Numbered from the stretch's first letter, positions 8,292 to 17,006 are shown. The stretch: DNA of 64,000 bases from Marinobacter sp. THAF197a (GCF_009363275.1 NZ_CP045324.1:186001-250000), one strand, 5' to 3'. Program-made: numbers and translations. Notes: a model not told the origin generated them from the sequence alone.

Positions 8292-9590
8292 ATGAACAGC
8301 AAACGCCAGCCCAACACGACCGCGACCGCGACAGCCGCAGACTTTCTGATGGCCTCCCGGCAGTGCGAAATCCGCAATCTGGAGTACTTTCTGCAGATGG
8401 GCCGGCTGGTGCAGAGCGTGGGTAACCTGGTGCACGGACTGCAACGGGAGCGGGGGGCTACCAATCTGTATCTGGGGTCCGGTTGCCAGCGTTTCGCCCG
8501 GGAGCGTTCGGTCATCCTGAAAGAGAACGACCAACTGGCCGCAATCTTCCGTAAGGCGCTGACTGACATACAGGAAGACCTGACGACCCATCCGGTCAGC
8601 AGCCCGCTGTTGGGGCATATTGCCAGCGCCCTTCATAGCCTCGATCAGCTGGCCGAGTTCAGGCAGAAAGTGGTCGGGCAGGAAGCCAGCGTGGCGGATG
8701 CCACGGACTGGTTCTGCGACGCCATCCATCAGCTGATTACGGTGGTTTTTGAAGCCGCCGAAACCGTCGCTGAACCCTCCATCGCCGGCCTGTTGGTGGC
8801 CATGGTGCATGTGATGAATGGCAAGGAATACTGTGGCCAGGAGCGGGCGGCAGGCTCAGCGGGATTCTCCAGTGGCCATTTCGAAAACGCACTGTCACGG
8901 CGCATGATGCACCTGGTTGAAGCGCAGGAACGGTGTTTCGAGGTATTTGTCGCCTTTGCCAACGACGATAGCCTGGCCCTCTGGCAAACCCTGCGGTCTC
9001 ACCCGCGGGAACTGGAAATAGAACGGATGCGCCAGAAGGCGGTGTCGGTGGGACCCTATAAGTCCCTGGACAGGGAAATGGCCGACCGCTGGTTTAACCT
9101 GATGACCGATCGCATGGATGACCTCAAGAAAATCGAAGACTCCGTAGAGAACGCCTTCCACCACCGTTGCGTGGAACGCTACACCGAGGCGCGCCACTCC
9201 CTGGCCCATCAGGAAACCCTGTTAGCCTCGCTGGAACAGCGGAACGCCTCGACAATGCCGGTATTGGTGGTCTGCGATAATGGTGTAGATGCGAGTACGG
9301 CAGATGCCTGGGCCGGTGACGGTGTCGGGCAACAGTCAGGCAGGTCCATCTTTGATCTGGTTCAGGAGCAAACCCGCCGCCTGCGCCAGATGTCTGAAGA
9401 GCTGCAAAGTGCAAAAGAAGCTCTGGAGGACCGACGCACCCAGGAAAAGGCGGTGTTGCTCTTGATGGAGCATCGTGACATCAGCAACGACGAAGCCCAT
9501 AGATTGCTGCGAAAGCTGGCGATGGATCAGGGCAAACGCCTGCCTGACGTGGCTAGAGCCCTGGTCTCCATGGCCGGCGTGCTGGGCTGA
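8292..9590 (+). CDS. nasR: NasR: nitrate/nitrite-responsive NIT-ANTAR transcription antiterminator
   Basis: The 432-residue protein has an N-terminal all-helical nitrate/nitrite-sensing NIT domain (about 20-320, with RERGATNLYLGSG) and a C-terminal ANTAR RNA-binding domain (about 370-432, LLMEHRDISNDEAHRLLRKLA). In Klebsiella, NasR binds leader RNA when nitrate or nitrite is present and lets polymerase read through a terminator. The start is ATG 8292 with AGGAG upstream; a longer in-frame reading to 8163 has no ribosome site. The gene sits between the two units it probably controls, and four terminator-bearing leaders nearby are its likely targets. Confidence 0.93.
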   Translation: MNSKRQPNTTATATAADFLMASRQCEIRNLEYFLQMGRLVQSVGNLVHGLQRERGATNLYLGSGCQRFARERSVILKENDQLAAIFRKALTDIQEDLTTHPVSSPLLGHIASALHSLDQLAEFRQKVVGQEASVADATDWFCDAIHQLITVVFEAAETVAEPSIAGLLVAMVHVMNGKEYCGQERAAGSAGFSSGHFENALSRRMMHLVEAQERCFEVFVAFANDDSLALWQTLRSHPRELEIERMRQKAVSVGPYKSLDREMADRWFNLMTDRMDDLKKIEDSVENAFHHRCVERYTEARHSLAHQETLLASLEQRNASTMPVLVVCDNGVDASTADAWAGDGVGQQSGRSIFDLVQEQTRRLRQMSEELQSAKEALEDRRTQEKAVLLLMEHRDISNDEAHRLLRKLAMDQGKRLPDVARALVSMAGVLG

Positions 9591-9602
9591 ACGCCAAGGT
9601 GC

Positions 9603-9633
9603 ACCGGGGCGGGCGTTCTACCGCCGCCCCGGT
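9603..9633. terminator. Hairpin between convergent nasR and nitrate ABC ATPase genes
   Basis: ACCGGGGCGG (9603-9612) pairs with CCGCCCCGGT (9624-9633) around an 11-base loop in the 50-base gap between two convergent stop codons. Neither strand has a long T-run after it, so it may act as a transcript end only weakly or through Rho. Confidence 0.45.
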
Positions 9634-9639
9634 ACCGAC

Positions 9640-10503
9640 TCAGGCTGTTGCAGTCTGCTTCTCACCCTCCGACTCCCGCTTTGCTGAACTGGCGCCTCGC
9701 CGACTACTCAGCGTTTCCAGCTTGCGCTGCTTCTCGTACAGGAACGACAGCACCTCCTGCCGGTAATGCACGTACTTGGCATCATCCGCCAACGCCACCC
9801 GATTACGCGGCCGAGGCAAATCAATATGCAGATCTTCCCCCACCGTCGCCGCCGGCCCGTTGGTCATCATGATGATGCGGTCCGACAACAGCACCGCCTC
9901 GTCCACATCGTGGGTGATCATGATCACCGTATTGTTCAGCTCCTGCTGAATCTCCATCAGCGAATCCTGCAGATGTGCCCGAGTCAGCGCATCCAGGGCC
10001 CCGAACGGCTCATCCATCAGCAGCACGCTCGGTTTCATCGCCAACGCCCGGGCAATCCCCACCCGCTGTGCCATACCCCCGGAAATCTCCCCCGGCCGCT
10101 TATTGGCGGCATGGGCCATATTCACCAGCTCCAGGTTGTGGGTAATCCAGTCCCGGCGCTCCTTACGGTTCATCGACTTGCGAAACACCTGCCGAACAGC
10201 CAGCTCCACATTCTCATACACCGTCAGCCAGGGCATCAGCGCGTGATTCTGAAACACCACCGCCCGCTCCGGCCCTGGTGAGTTCACCTCGTGACCGTTC
10301 AACACACAGCCACCCTTGGAGGCCTGCAACAAGCCGGCGACAATGTTGAGCACCGTCGATTTACCACAGCCCGAGTGGCCGATCAGCGAAACAAACTCCC
10401 CCTTCTGGATCTTCAGGTTCACGTTGTCCAGGGCAACGAACGGCCCTTTCGGTGTATCAAACGCCATTTCAACGCCAGTTAACTCTAAATGTGATTTAGC
10501 CAT
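9640..10503 (-). CDS. nrtD: Nitrate ABC transporter ATP-binding protein
   Basis: Cytoplasmic ATPase of the nitrate importer encoded with the permease and binding-protein genes upstream. The 287 residues contain Walker A GHSGCGKST, signature ISGGMAQRVGIARAL, Walker B VLLMDEPFGALDA and the switch histidine in MITHDVDEA. The single-domain size matches NrtD or NasD rather than NrtC, which carries an extra NrtA-like domain. It is third in the nrtA-nrtB-ATPase order, and the gap before it is 190 bases long and holds a large inverted repeat. Confidence 0.93.
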   Translation of the reverse strand: MAKSHLELTGVEMAFDTPKGPFVALDNVNLKIQKGEFVSLIGHSGCGKSTVLNIVAGLLQASKGGCVLNGHEVNSPGPERAVVFQNHALMPWLTVYENVELAVRQVFRKSMNRKERRDWITHNLELVNMAHAANKRPGEISGGMAQRVGIARALAMKPSVLLMDEPFGALDALTRAHLQDSLMEIQQELNNTVIMITHDVDEAVLLSDRIIMMTNGPAATVGEDLHIDLPRPRNRVALADDAKYVHYRQEVLSFLYEKQRKLETLSSRRGASSAKRESEGEKQTATA

Positions 10504-10540
10504 AACAAAATCCCCTAAACAGGTCAGACGAGCGCCGGGT

Positions 10541-10630
10541 GGGTAGTGCCTCCCGGGACCCTCAAAAACATGGATGTTTTTGCGGAGCGTACAGGGACGT
10601 ATTCACCGCGTGTCCCGGGAGGCACTACCC
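10541..10630 (+). repeat. NGGA-loop inverted-repeat element A, inside the nitrate transporter operon
   Basis: Outer arms 10541-10559 and 10612-10630 are perfect 19-bp reverse complements. Inside are two small hairpins on the plus strand: AAAAACA-TGGA-TGTTTTT (10564-10581) and TAC-A-GGGA-C-GTA (10590-10601), separated by GCGGAGCG. The plan is shared with the elements at 37545-37643 and 51867-51978, although the arms are unrelated. It lies between the permease and ATPase genes, which are read from the opposite strand. Confidence 0.9.
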
Positions 10631-10695
10631 TCCCGGAGCGGCATGCTCCGCCGTCAGAGATTTCAGGGTTAAACGCGGCAATGGGTGAGTGTTGG

Positions 10696-11688
10696 CTACT
10701 CATTCCAGGCCACCTTCTTCTGAATCAACAGCATCACCCGATCCAGCAAAAACCCGATAAACCCGATGGCCAGCACCGCCACCATGATCCGGCTCAACGA
10801 CTGACTGCTGCCATTCTGAAACTCATCCCACACAAACTTCCCAAGCCCAGGACTCTGCGCCAGCATCTCCGCCGCAATCAGCACCATCCAGGCAATACCC
10901 AAAGACACCCTCAACCCGGTAAAAATCATCGGTACCGATGACGGCAGCACCACCTTGCGAACGTGGGTCCAGAACGACAGCTTCAGCACCTTCGACACAT
11001 TCAGCAGGTCCGGATTCACCGCCGCCACCCCAACGCTGGTATTGATCAGCGTCGGCCACAAACTGCATAGGGTGACCGTGATCATCGACGTCAGAAACGA
11101 CTTCTGGAACATCGGGTCATCACTCACGTACGTGGCAGACACCACCATGGTCACCAGTGGCAGCCAGGCCAGGGGCGACACCGGCTTGAAGATCTGGATC
11201 AGCGGATTGACCGCCGCCTGAAAATACCGGTTAAGACCGAACACAATTCCCAGGGGCACCGCAATCAGCGTGGCCAGGGCAAATCCAGACAACACCGTGA
11301 CCAGGCTGGTACCGATCTGATCGATAAAAGTGGGTGCGCCGGGATAAGACCGGATCCGCACCTCCGCCTCCGGGTTGTCAGCCAGAATCCTGGCATTACG
11401 CTGCTCCTGCATGGCGATGAACTGGCTGGCGCGTTCCCGCTGGTTGGCGTGCTCTTGCCAGAGTTGCCCCGCCTGCTCCCAGACCTGAGCCGGCCCCGGA
11501 AAGGCGCCAAGGGACGTCTGCACCTGAGGCGCTGCCAGATGCCAGAATCCCAGAAACACCAGAATTCCGATCAAGGGCAGCAAAGTCTGTTTGCCGGCCG
11601 CCAACAATTCATTCGGGCTCAGCCGGGCGAGCAGGTTGCGGCTCCTGGTGGCCATCGACTGACCAATCCTTATGCTTAATGTGCTCAT
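10696..11688 (-). CDS. nrtB: Nitrate ABC transporter permease
   Basis: Inner-membrane permease of the NrtB/TauC/SsuC family (330 residues). A first membrane segment near residue 35 is followed by a long periplasmic insertion rich in charged residues, then five or so helices. The ABC-binding loop falls around LKLSFWTHVRKVVLPSSVPMI. ATG 11688 has AGGGGG six bases upstream and lies 11 bases after the nrtA stop codon. It delivers nitrate or nitrite captured by NrtA. Confidence 0.93.
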   Translation of the reverse strand: MSTLSIRIGQSMATRSRNLLARLSPNELLAAGKQTLLPLIGILVFLGFWHLAAPQVQTSLGAFPGPAQVWEQAGQLWQEHANQRERASQFIAMQEQRNARILADNPEAEVRIRSYPGAPTFIDQIGTSLVTVLSGFALATLIAVPLGIVFGLNRYFQAAVNPLIQIFKPVSPLAWLPLVTMVVSATYVSDDPMFQKSFLTSMITVTLCSLWPTLINTSVGVAAVNPDLLNVSKVLKLSFWTHVRKVVLPSSVPMIFTGLRVSLGIAWMVLIAAEMLAQSPGLGKFVWDEFQNGSSQSLSRIMVAVLAIGFIGFLLDRVMLLIQKKVAWNE

Positions 11689-11699
11689 GTTGTGCCCCC

Positions 11700-13064
11700 T
11701 TACGGTGTCTCGGTGCCTTTCAGCCCGATATCAAAGCGGTCTATGTAAGCGTTCGGTTCGCGAGGTGTGAAAGGCACACCGTCAATCAGCTCGCCCTGGT
11801 AGGGGCGTTCAAAGTTCTCGGCCTCAAAGTCCGGGAAGTCACTGGCATTCATCACGCCATCATCGATCAGTGACTGTGCGGCCTGAGCATAAAGATCGCC
11901 CCGGTATACCCTGGCTGCGGTCTGCATGTACCAGTCATCCGGCTTGGCGTCCGGAATCTGTCCCCACCGGCGCATCTGGGTCAGGTACCAGATGGCATCA
12001 GAGGGATAGGGGTAGGTGGCGTGATAGCGGAAGAACACGTTGAAGTCCGGAACCTCTCGCACATCCCCTTTCTCGTATTCGAATGTGCCGGTCATAGAGT
12101 TGGCGATCACGTCTTTGTCTGCACCCACGTAGCTGGAGCGGGAAAGGAGCTCTACCGCTTCCTGGCGATTTGCGTTGTCGTTTTCATCCAGCCAGTAAGC
12201 CGCGCGGATCAGTGCCCGCAACAACCGCAGGTGGGTATTGGGATGCTTTTCTGCCCAGGTCTCGGTCACGCCAAAGACTTTCTCAGGGTTGTTTGGCCAG
12301 ATCTCATAATCAGTGATGACCGGCACTCCGATGCCCTTGAATACCGCCTGCTGGTTCCAGGGTTCGCCCACGCAGTAGCCCTGAATGGTGCCGGCTTCCA
12401 TGGTCGCCGGCATTTGCGGCGGCGGGGTAACGGACAGATGAACATCGGCCTGCAAGGTGCCACTGGTATCACCCCGTTGTGGGGCGTAGAAGCCGGGATT
12501 CAGGCCACCGGCCGCCAGCCAGTAGCGGAGTTCGTAGTTATGGGTGGACACCGGGAACACCATGCCCATCCGGAACCGCTCGCCTTTGCTCAGGGATTGC
12601 TCCACCGCCGGTTTCAGTGCGCTCGCGGAGATCGGGTGGGCGGGTTTGTCGCCATCCATTTCCAGGTGGGGCTTCATGGTGTCCCACACCGCGTTGGACA
12701 CGGTAATCGCGTTGCCGTTGAGGTCCATGCTGAAGGCGGTAATGATGTTGGCCTGAGTGCCATAGCCAATGGACGCGCCCAGAGGCTGGCCGGCTAGCAT
12801 GTGGGCACCGTCCAGCTCGCCGGTGATCACCCGGTCCAGCAGCACTTTCCAGTTGGCCTGCGCCTCCAGTTCCACGAACAGGCCTTCGTCCAGGAAGTAG
12901 CCTTGCTCCCAGGCAACCGCCAGGGGCGCCATATCGGTGAGTTTGATGAAGCCCAGCTTCAGGTCTGGTTTCTCGGCTGGCCCGATGCTCGCCTGGGCCA
13001 GTGTGCTCAGCCCGATCAGCGCGGCTGTGAGCAAGCCTCTGAGTTGATGACGGCGTGTGTTCAT
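11700..13064 (-). CDS. nrtA: Nitrate ABC transporter periplasmic substrate-binding protein
   Basis: The 454-residue NrtA/CmpA-like protein captures nitrate outside the inner membrane. The start is ATG 13064 (MNTRRHQLRGLLTAALIG), preceded by GAGAGG; the 26 extra codons of the longer open frame would lie over the leader terminator. An N-terminal signal peptide ends near LAQASIG. It has an Arg pair but not a clear Tat motif, and no lipobox cysteine. It is first in the transporter operon, with a sigma-54 promoter and terminator-bearing leader upstream. Confidence 0.94.
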   Translation of the reverse strand: MNTRRHQLRGLLTAALIGLSTLAQASIGPAEKPDLKLGFIKLTDMAPLAVAWEQGYFLDEGLFVELEAQANWKVLLDRVITGELDGAHMLAGQPLGASIGYGTQANIITAFSMDLNGNAITVSNAVWDTMKPHLEMDGDKPAHPISASALKPAVEQSLSKGERFRMGMVFPVSTHNYELRYWLAAGGLNPGFYAPQRGDTSGTLQADVHLSVTPPPQMPATMEAGTIQGYCVGEPWNQQAVFKGIGVPVITDYEIWPNNPEKVFGVTETWAEKHPNTHLRLLRALIRAAYWLDENDNANRQEAVELLSRSSYVGADKDVIANSMTGTFEYEKGDVREVPDFNVFFRYHATYPYPSDAIWYLTQMRRWGQIPDAKPDDWYMQTAARVYRGDLYAQAAQSLIDDGVMNASDFPDFEAENFERPYQGELIDGVPFTPREPNAYIDRFDIGLKGTETP

Positions 13065-13100
13065 GCTGTTACCTCTCTGTGTCTCTCTTTTCTGGCGCGC

Positions 13101-13138
13101 AAAAAAAACGCCCACCCTCCGTTTCCGGAGAGCAGGCG
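13101..13138 (-). terminator. Intrinsic terminator in the nrtA leader (putative NasR-controlled attenuator)
   Basis: On the minus strand a 13-base arm (13138-13126) pairs with 13121-13109 around a GAAA loop, with an inner TCTCCG/CGGAGG stem and an outer CGCC/GGCG stem. Eight T residues follow (13108-13101). It lies about 40 bases before the nrtA start codon and downstream of the promoter. Confidence 0.85.
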
Positions 13139-13147
13139 CCAATGCCT
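13134..13147 (-). promoter_or_regulatory. Candidate ANTAR-type hairpin (hexaloop AUUGGC) overlapping the nrtA leader terminator
   Basis: The minus strand reads AGGC-AUUGGC-GCCU: four base pairs with a six-base loop carrying A1 and G4. The 3' arm lies inside the 5' arm of the terminator, so forming this hairpin prevents termination. The loop is nearly identical to the one in the nirBD leader. Confidence 0.6.
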
Positions 13148-13189
13148 TAGAACGAGAGATGTGATGTCTTGATGGTTCGCTGTTACCTC

Positions 13190-13205
13190 AGCATAAGCCG
13201 TGCCA
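13190..13205 (-). promoter_or_regulatory. Sigma-54 (-24/-12) promoter of nrtA
   Basis: The minus strand reads TGGCACGGCTTATGCT, matching TGGCAC-N5-TTGCW with one mismatch. Transcription would start near 13179, leaving a leader of about 115 bases. Confidence 0.78.
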
Positions 13206-13288
13206 TTTTTTAATATTCATAGTTTTCAAAGGTTTGATGTCCATCTCCGTGTTTGGCGAGGGAAACGACAGTAAAGCCTGGTCTGTTT

Positions 13289-13317
13289 TTGGTGCAACCT
13301 GAGCGATTTCGCACCAA
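13289..13317. promoter_or_regulatory. Inverted repeat TTGGTGC-N15-GCACCAA between the nrtA and nasA promoters
   Basis: The two 7-base arms (13289-13295 and 13311-13317) are perfect reverse complements. They lie about 110-140 bases upstream of the nrtA start point and 145-175 upstream of the nasA start point, the usual distance for a sigma-54 enhancer. The half-sites look like NtrC half-sites (GCACCA/TGGTGC) but are everted relative to the normal palindrome, so the binding protein is uncertain. Confidence 0.5.
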
Positions 13318-13435
13318 TGTGAAACCTAAAGTCAGGGGATATCCCGGCCTTGCCGGAGCTGATGACCTGCTGAACAAGGCCATAGCCCGGGTGTTGCCAC
13401 ATGGCCGGCCTGGTAAATGCTGGTTTGGCAATCTC

Positions 13436-13451
13436 TGGCCCCGTTATTGCT
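13436..13451 (+). promoter_or_regulatory. Sigma-54 (-24/-12) promoter of nasA
   Basis: TGGCCCCGTTATTGCT matches TGGCAC-N5-TTGCW, with only the -23/-22 dinucleotide altered and spacing exact. Transcription would start near 13462, about 88 bases before the ATG. Confidence 0.77.
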
Positions 13452-13472
13452 TTCCATAAAACAGACAATTTT

Positions 13473-13484
13473 GGCAAAGAAGCC
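13473..13484 (+). promoter_or_regulatory. Candidate ANTAR-type hairpin (hexaloop AAAGAA) overlapping the nasA leader terminator
   Basis: GGC-AAAGAA-GCC has only three base pairs, but the loop again has A1 and G4. The 3' GCC is also the start of the terminator arm at 13481. It is the weakest of the three similar hairpins and is supported mainly by its matching position. Confidence 0.42.
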
Positions 13485-13526
13485 CGCCCCGGCTCTGGAA
13501 ACAGACCCCGGATGGCGGGCTTTTTT
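13481..13526 (+). terminator. Intrinsic terminator in the nasA leader (putative NasR-controlled attenuator)
   Basis: AGCCCGCC (13481-13488) pairs with GGCGGGC (13514-13520) plus the first T, CCGG pairs with CCGG, and TCTG-GAAA-CAGA caps the stem. Six T residues follow (13521-13526), only 23 bases before the nasA start codon. The GAAA-capped stem resembles the nrtA leader terminator. Confidence 0.87.
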
Positions 13527-13549
13527 ATGGGTAAAGCAGAGGATTGATC

Positions 13550-16225
13550 ATGAAAAACCGCCGAACCACTCCTGAAAGTACCGCTACCACTTGCCCTTAT
13601 TGCGGTGTGGGTTGTGGCGTTCTGGCGAAACCTGACGCCGTTCAGGGCGATGTAGGACACCCGGCCAATAATGGTCGTCTTTGCGTCAAAGGTTCTGCGT
13701 TGCATGAGACCGTGACCGGACACGACCGGTTGCTGGCCCCTCGTGTGACAGGGCATAACGTTGAGTGGTCGGAAGCTATTGACCGGGTAGCGGAGGCCAT
13801 CCGTGTTTCGGTCAGAGATCATGGCCCGGAGTCTGTGGCTTTTTACCTGTCTGGCCAACTGCTCACCGAGGACTATTACATCGCCAACAAGCTGGCCAAG
13901 GGCTTTATTGGCACCCCGCACGTGGATACTAATTCCCGGTTGTGCATGTCGTCCGCGGTGGCAGCCCACAAGAGGGCGTTTGGTGAGGACTGCGTGCCCG
14001 GCTGTTATGAGGACCTCGAACTGGCGGACTTACTGGTGCTGGCGGGCAGCAATGCCGCCTGGACGCATCCCGTGCTTTATCAGCGGATAAAAGCGTCCCA
14101 CCGGTCCGGGCGCAAAGTGGTGGCCATTGACCCAAGGCAAACCGCAACCACAGAGATGGCTGACCTGCACCTGCAACTGCGGCCGGGAACCGACACCCTG
14201 CTGTTCAATGGCTTACTGGTTTGGCTGAATGACCACGGAGCCCTGGCCACACAGTACCTGGATCAGCATTGCAACGGTTTCGAGGAAACCCTGAGCGTGG
14301 CCCGCGCCTGCGCTCCTTCGGTACTGGCAGTCGCCCGTGGATGTGACCTTCGGGCTGCGGATGTGGAACGCTTCTATCGGTGGTTCGCCGAGACCGATCG
14401 GACAGTCTCCGCCTTTTCCCAGGGTATCAATCAGTCGGTGGCTGGCACCGACAAGGCCAACGCCATTATCAACTGCCACCTGGCCACGGGGCGTGTTGGC
14501 CGGCCCGGCGCCGGTCCGTTTTCACTCACCGGTCAACCCAATGCCATGGGTGGGCGGGAAGTGGGCGGTCTGGCCAACACCCTGGCGGCCCATATGGATT
14601 ACGACACGCCCGGCGCGGTGCAACGGGTTGCCGACTTCTGGCACAGCGAGAAACTGGCAGCGGGACCGGGCTATAAGGCGGTGGATCTGTTTGAAGCCGT
14701 TCATCGGGGCGACATACGGGTGCTCTGGGTGATGGGCACCAATCCTGCCGTCAGCCTGCCCGACAGCACACGGGTTCGGGAGGCCCTGGCGCGATGCGAG
14801 ACCCTCATAGTCTCAGACTGCGTGGCCCAGACCGATACCACGGCGTATGCCGATATCCTGCTGCCTGCCGCCGGGTGGGGCGAGAAGGACGGCACCGTGA
14901 CCAACTCGGAACGGTGCATTTCACGCCAGCGTCGATTTTTGCCCGTGCCAGAGGGTGTCCGGCCGGATTGGCGAATCATCCGGGATGTCGCCCAGGCGCT
15001 CGGTTATGGTCACGCCTTTGATTACGAGGAACCTGCGGAGATTTTCAGGGAACATGCGGCACTGTCCGGTTATGGTAACGGCGGTGAGCGAGTGTTTGAT
15101 ATTTCCGCCCTGGCCAAGCTGAGCCCCGCGGAATATGACCGGCTCCAACCCGTGCAGTGGCCGCTTACCGGGGGCAATCCCGGCGCCTGGCTGCAGACCC
15201 GACGGCTGTTCTCCGATGGTCGTTTCCCCACGCCCGATGGCCGCGCCCGCCTGGTACCGGTTTCGAACCTGCCGCCCGGACAGCAGCCCGATGCCCGGTA
15301 TCCCCTGATCGTGAATACCGGCCGTATCCGGGACCAATGGCACACCATGACTCGCACGGCACGGGCGCCCAGACTGTTTGCCCATCGCAGTGAGCCCTTT
15401 ATCGAGGTTCACCCGAAGGACATCGCCACCTTTGGTTTGATTGAAGGTGCACTGGCTACCCTGACAGGGCCAACCCGAAAGGGATTTACCGGCCGGGTCC
15501 GGGCCAGCGCCGCACAGAGACCCGGAGAGGTATTCGTTCCAATTCACTGGAACCGGCAGTTTGCATCCTCAGCCCTGGCCTCCAACCTGATCGCCCCCAT
15601 CGTCGACCCGATTTCGGGACAGCCGGAAGCCAAATTTGGCGTAGCCACCCTTCGGCCACTCATCACTCGATGGCAAGCCCGGCTGATGCTGCCCGCGGCC
15701 GGGGGCACCACATTGGACGCTACGTCACTGGACTACTGGAGCCACCAGGCGCTGCCTCATAGCCGGTCCTGGTGGCTGGCCGGTCGACGGTCCATGGACT
15801 GGCGTGAATGGGCCCAGCAGGTGTTCGCCAGGGAACCGGAGCTGGTTATGCAAGATGTTGCCCGGCGTCGTTTTCGTGCGATCTGGCTCACTGGCAACCG
15901 GTTGGATGGCGTATTGCTTGTGGAGCCCTGTGTGCAATCCATGCCGGACCTCGGCTGGTTGGATGATTGTTTTGGCTCCGATAACCTAACGCCGGAGCAG
16001 CGCCGATCCTTGTTGGCTGCAGGCTCGATTGATGCAGAACCGACCGGACCGCTGGTCTGCAGCTGTTTCCAGGTAGGCGAGCGCCAGATCAACCAGGCAA
16101 TCGAAGATGGGGCCGCCAGCGTTGAAGCCTTGGGCCAGCGGCTGCAGTGCGGCAGCAATTGTGGCTCTTGTATACCTGAAATTCGTGGTTTGCTGGCGAA
16201 ATCGGCGGATCGGGAGCCTGCCTGA
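13550..16225 (+). CDS. nasA: Assimilatory nitrate reductase catalytic subunit NasA
   Basis: Cytoplasmic Mo-bis-MGD enzyme that reduces nitrate to nitrite, 891 residues. An N-terminal [4Fe-4S] site (CPYCGVGCGV, then CVKGSALHE) leads into the molybdopterin oxidoreductase fold. A C-terminal BFD-like [2Fe-2S] domain is marked by CSCFQVGE and CGSNCGSC, the position where electrons from the NAD(P)H flavoprotein would enter. The start is ATG 13550, with AGAGG eight bases upstream; the frame is open two codons further to a TTG. It is a single-gene unit, divergent from nrtA, while its probable electron donor is encoded in the nirB operon. Confidence 0.96.
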   Translation: MKNRRTTPESTATTCPYCGVGCGVLAKPDAVQGDVGHPANNGRLCVKGSALHETVTGHDRLLAPRVTGHNVEWSEAIDRVAEAIRVSVRDHGPESVAFYLSGQLLTEDYYIANKLAKGFIGTPHVDTNSRLCMSSAVAAHKRAFGEDCVPGCYEDLELADLLVLAGSNAAWTHPVLYQRIKASHRSGRKVVAIDPRQTATTEMADLHLQLRPGTDTLLFNGLLVWLNDHGALATQYLDQHCNGFEETLSVARACAPSVLAVARGCDLRAADVERFYRWFAETDRTVSAFSQGINQSVAGTDKANAIINCHLATGRVGRPGAGPFSLTGQPNAMGGREVGGLANTLAAHMDYDTPGAVQRVADFWHSEKLAAGPGYKAVDLFEAVHRGDIRVLWVMGTNPAVSLPDSTRVREALARCETLIVSDCVAQTDTTAYADILLPAAGWGEKDGTVTNSERCISRQRRFLPVPEGVRPDWRIIRDVAQALGYGHAFDYEEPAEIFREHAALSGYGNGGERVFDISALAKLSPAEYDRLQPVQWPLTGGNPGAWLQTRRLFSDGRFPTPDGRARLVPVSNLPPGQQPDARYPLIVNTGRIRDQWHTMTRTARAPRLFAHRSEPFIEVHPKDIATFGLIEGALATLTGPTRKGFTGRVRASAAQRPGEVFVPIHWNRQFASSALASNLIAPIVDPISGQPEAKFGVATLRPLITRWQARLMLPAAGGTTLDATSLDYWSHQALPHSRSWWLAGRRSMDWREWAQQVFAREPELVMQDVARRRFRAIWLTGNRLDGVLLVEPCVQSMPDLGWLDDCFGSDNLTPEQRRSLLAAGSIDAEPTGPLVCSCFQVGERQINQAIEDGAASVEALGQRLQCGSNCGSCIPEIRGLLAKSADREPA

Positions 16226-16232
16226 AACCGGA

Positions 16233-16943
16233 TCAGTCCGGGCGGCGTAGCAGAGAAACCGGCACCCGGTACCGCAAACCGCGGGCATTCAAAGTAACCG
16301 CAACCGTGCAGGTTTTTCGGTTCACCCGGACGACCTGGCCCCGTTTCTCGTGCCGGCCTTCGCCAAAACAGACCGCATCGCCTATTTGCCACTGTTGGAG
16401 TGCCCGGACGGGGTTGGGGAATTCAAAGCGTGTGCTGGAAAGCTCCACTCCGGCTTTTCCTGCAGTCTCCTCAAGATACTGCCGGGTGGCGATCGCCGCA
16501 CCGCTGCTATACAACCCGTCCAGCGCCGAATAGAAATGCCGGTTGTGCACTGAACCATAGTGTCGCTGGCCTACACTGTATTGCAGCAAATGGGCAAACT
16601 CATGGCAGCAGGTATGGGCCAGCAGGTTCAATACACTCACCTCGCCCCCAAAATAGCCCCGGCCCCGGATCTCCCGCGTCGATAACCAGCCCTGGGCGGT
16701 TTCCGGCTGTTGCTTGGCGGCAATCATCCGCGCCCCGTAGTTAATTAGATGCTGTTTACGCGCCGGATCATAACGGTGATAGGTGGCCTGGCCTGACCCC
16801 ACCCGCAACGCCAGCCCTGCGCCCCGGTTTTGCTCCCGAACCTGGGCTTCGACGGGCGTCCACAGGATGTGGCGCGTGGCCTGGCACATGAGAGTGCCGA
16901 TTGCTCGAATGGTTTCTGAATGCGGGGGTGTCACAGAAGTCAT
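16233..16943 (-). CDS. SprT-like zinc metallopeptidase-family protein, function unknown
   Basis: A 236-residue protein with HEFAHLLQYSVGQRHYG followed by HNRHFYSALDGL, the HExxH-type zinc motif and downstream residues of SprT/Spartan-like proteins. The C-terminal 60 residues look like a small SH3-like beta domain (KRGQVVRVNRKTCTVAV). No signal peptide is present, so it should be cytoplasmic. It converges on nasA with a 7-base gap. Nothing ties it to nitrate metabolism, and its substrate is unknown. Confidence 0.75.
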   Translation of the reverse strand: MTSVTPPHSETIRAIGTLMCQATRHILWTPVEAQVREQNRGAGLALRVGSGQATYHRYDPARKQHLINYGARMIAAKQQPETAQGWLSTREIRGRGYFGGEVSVLNLLAHTCCHEFAHLLQYSVGQRHYGSVHNRHFYSALDGLYSSGAAIATRQYLEETAGKAGVELSSTRFEFPNPVRALQQWQIGDAVCFGEGRHEKRGQVVRVNRKTCTVAVTLNARGLRYRVPVSLLRRPD

Positions 16944-17006
16944 CGATCCGGCTTAGCCCATGCTGTGGGGTAATGTGAAAACAGTATTCTCCGGTAATCT
17001 GCCGTT

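Larger units (their letters stand above)
13065..13549. promoter_or_regulatory. Divergent nrtA/nasA control region (485 bases, no gene)
   Basis: This gap contains two outward sigma-54 promoters (13190-13205 minus, 13436-13451 plus), two leader terminators, and a 7-bp perfect inverted repeat between the promoters. I see no coding sequence with a ribosome site. The remaining sequence, about 13318-13435, shows no other feature I can name. Confidence 0.7.

Noticed and set aside
13160..13190. First ANTAR hairpin (loop ACAGCG) in the nrtA leader
   Set aside because: It would need an A-A closing pair and begins upstream of the predicted transcription start.
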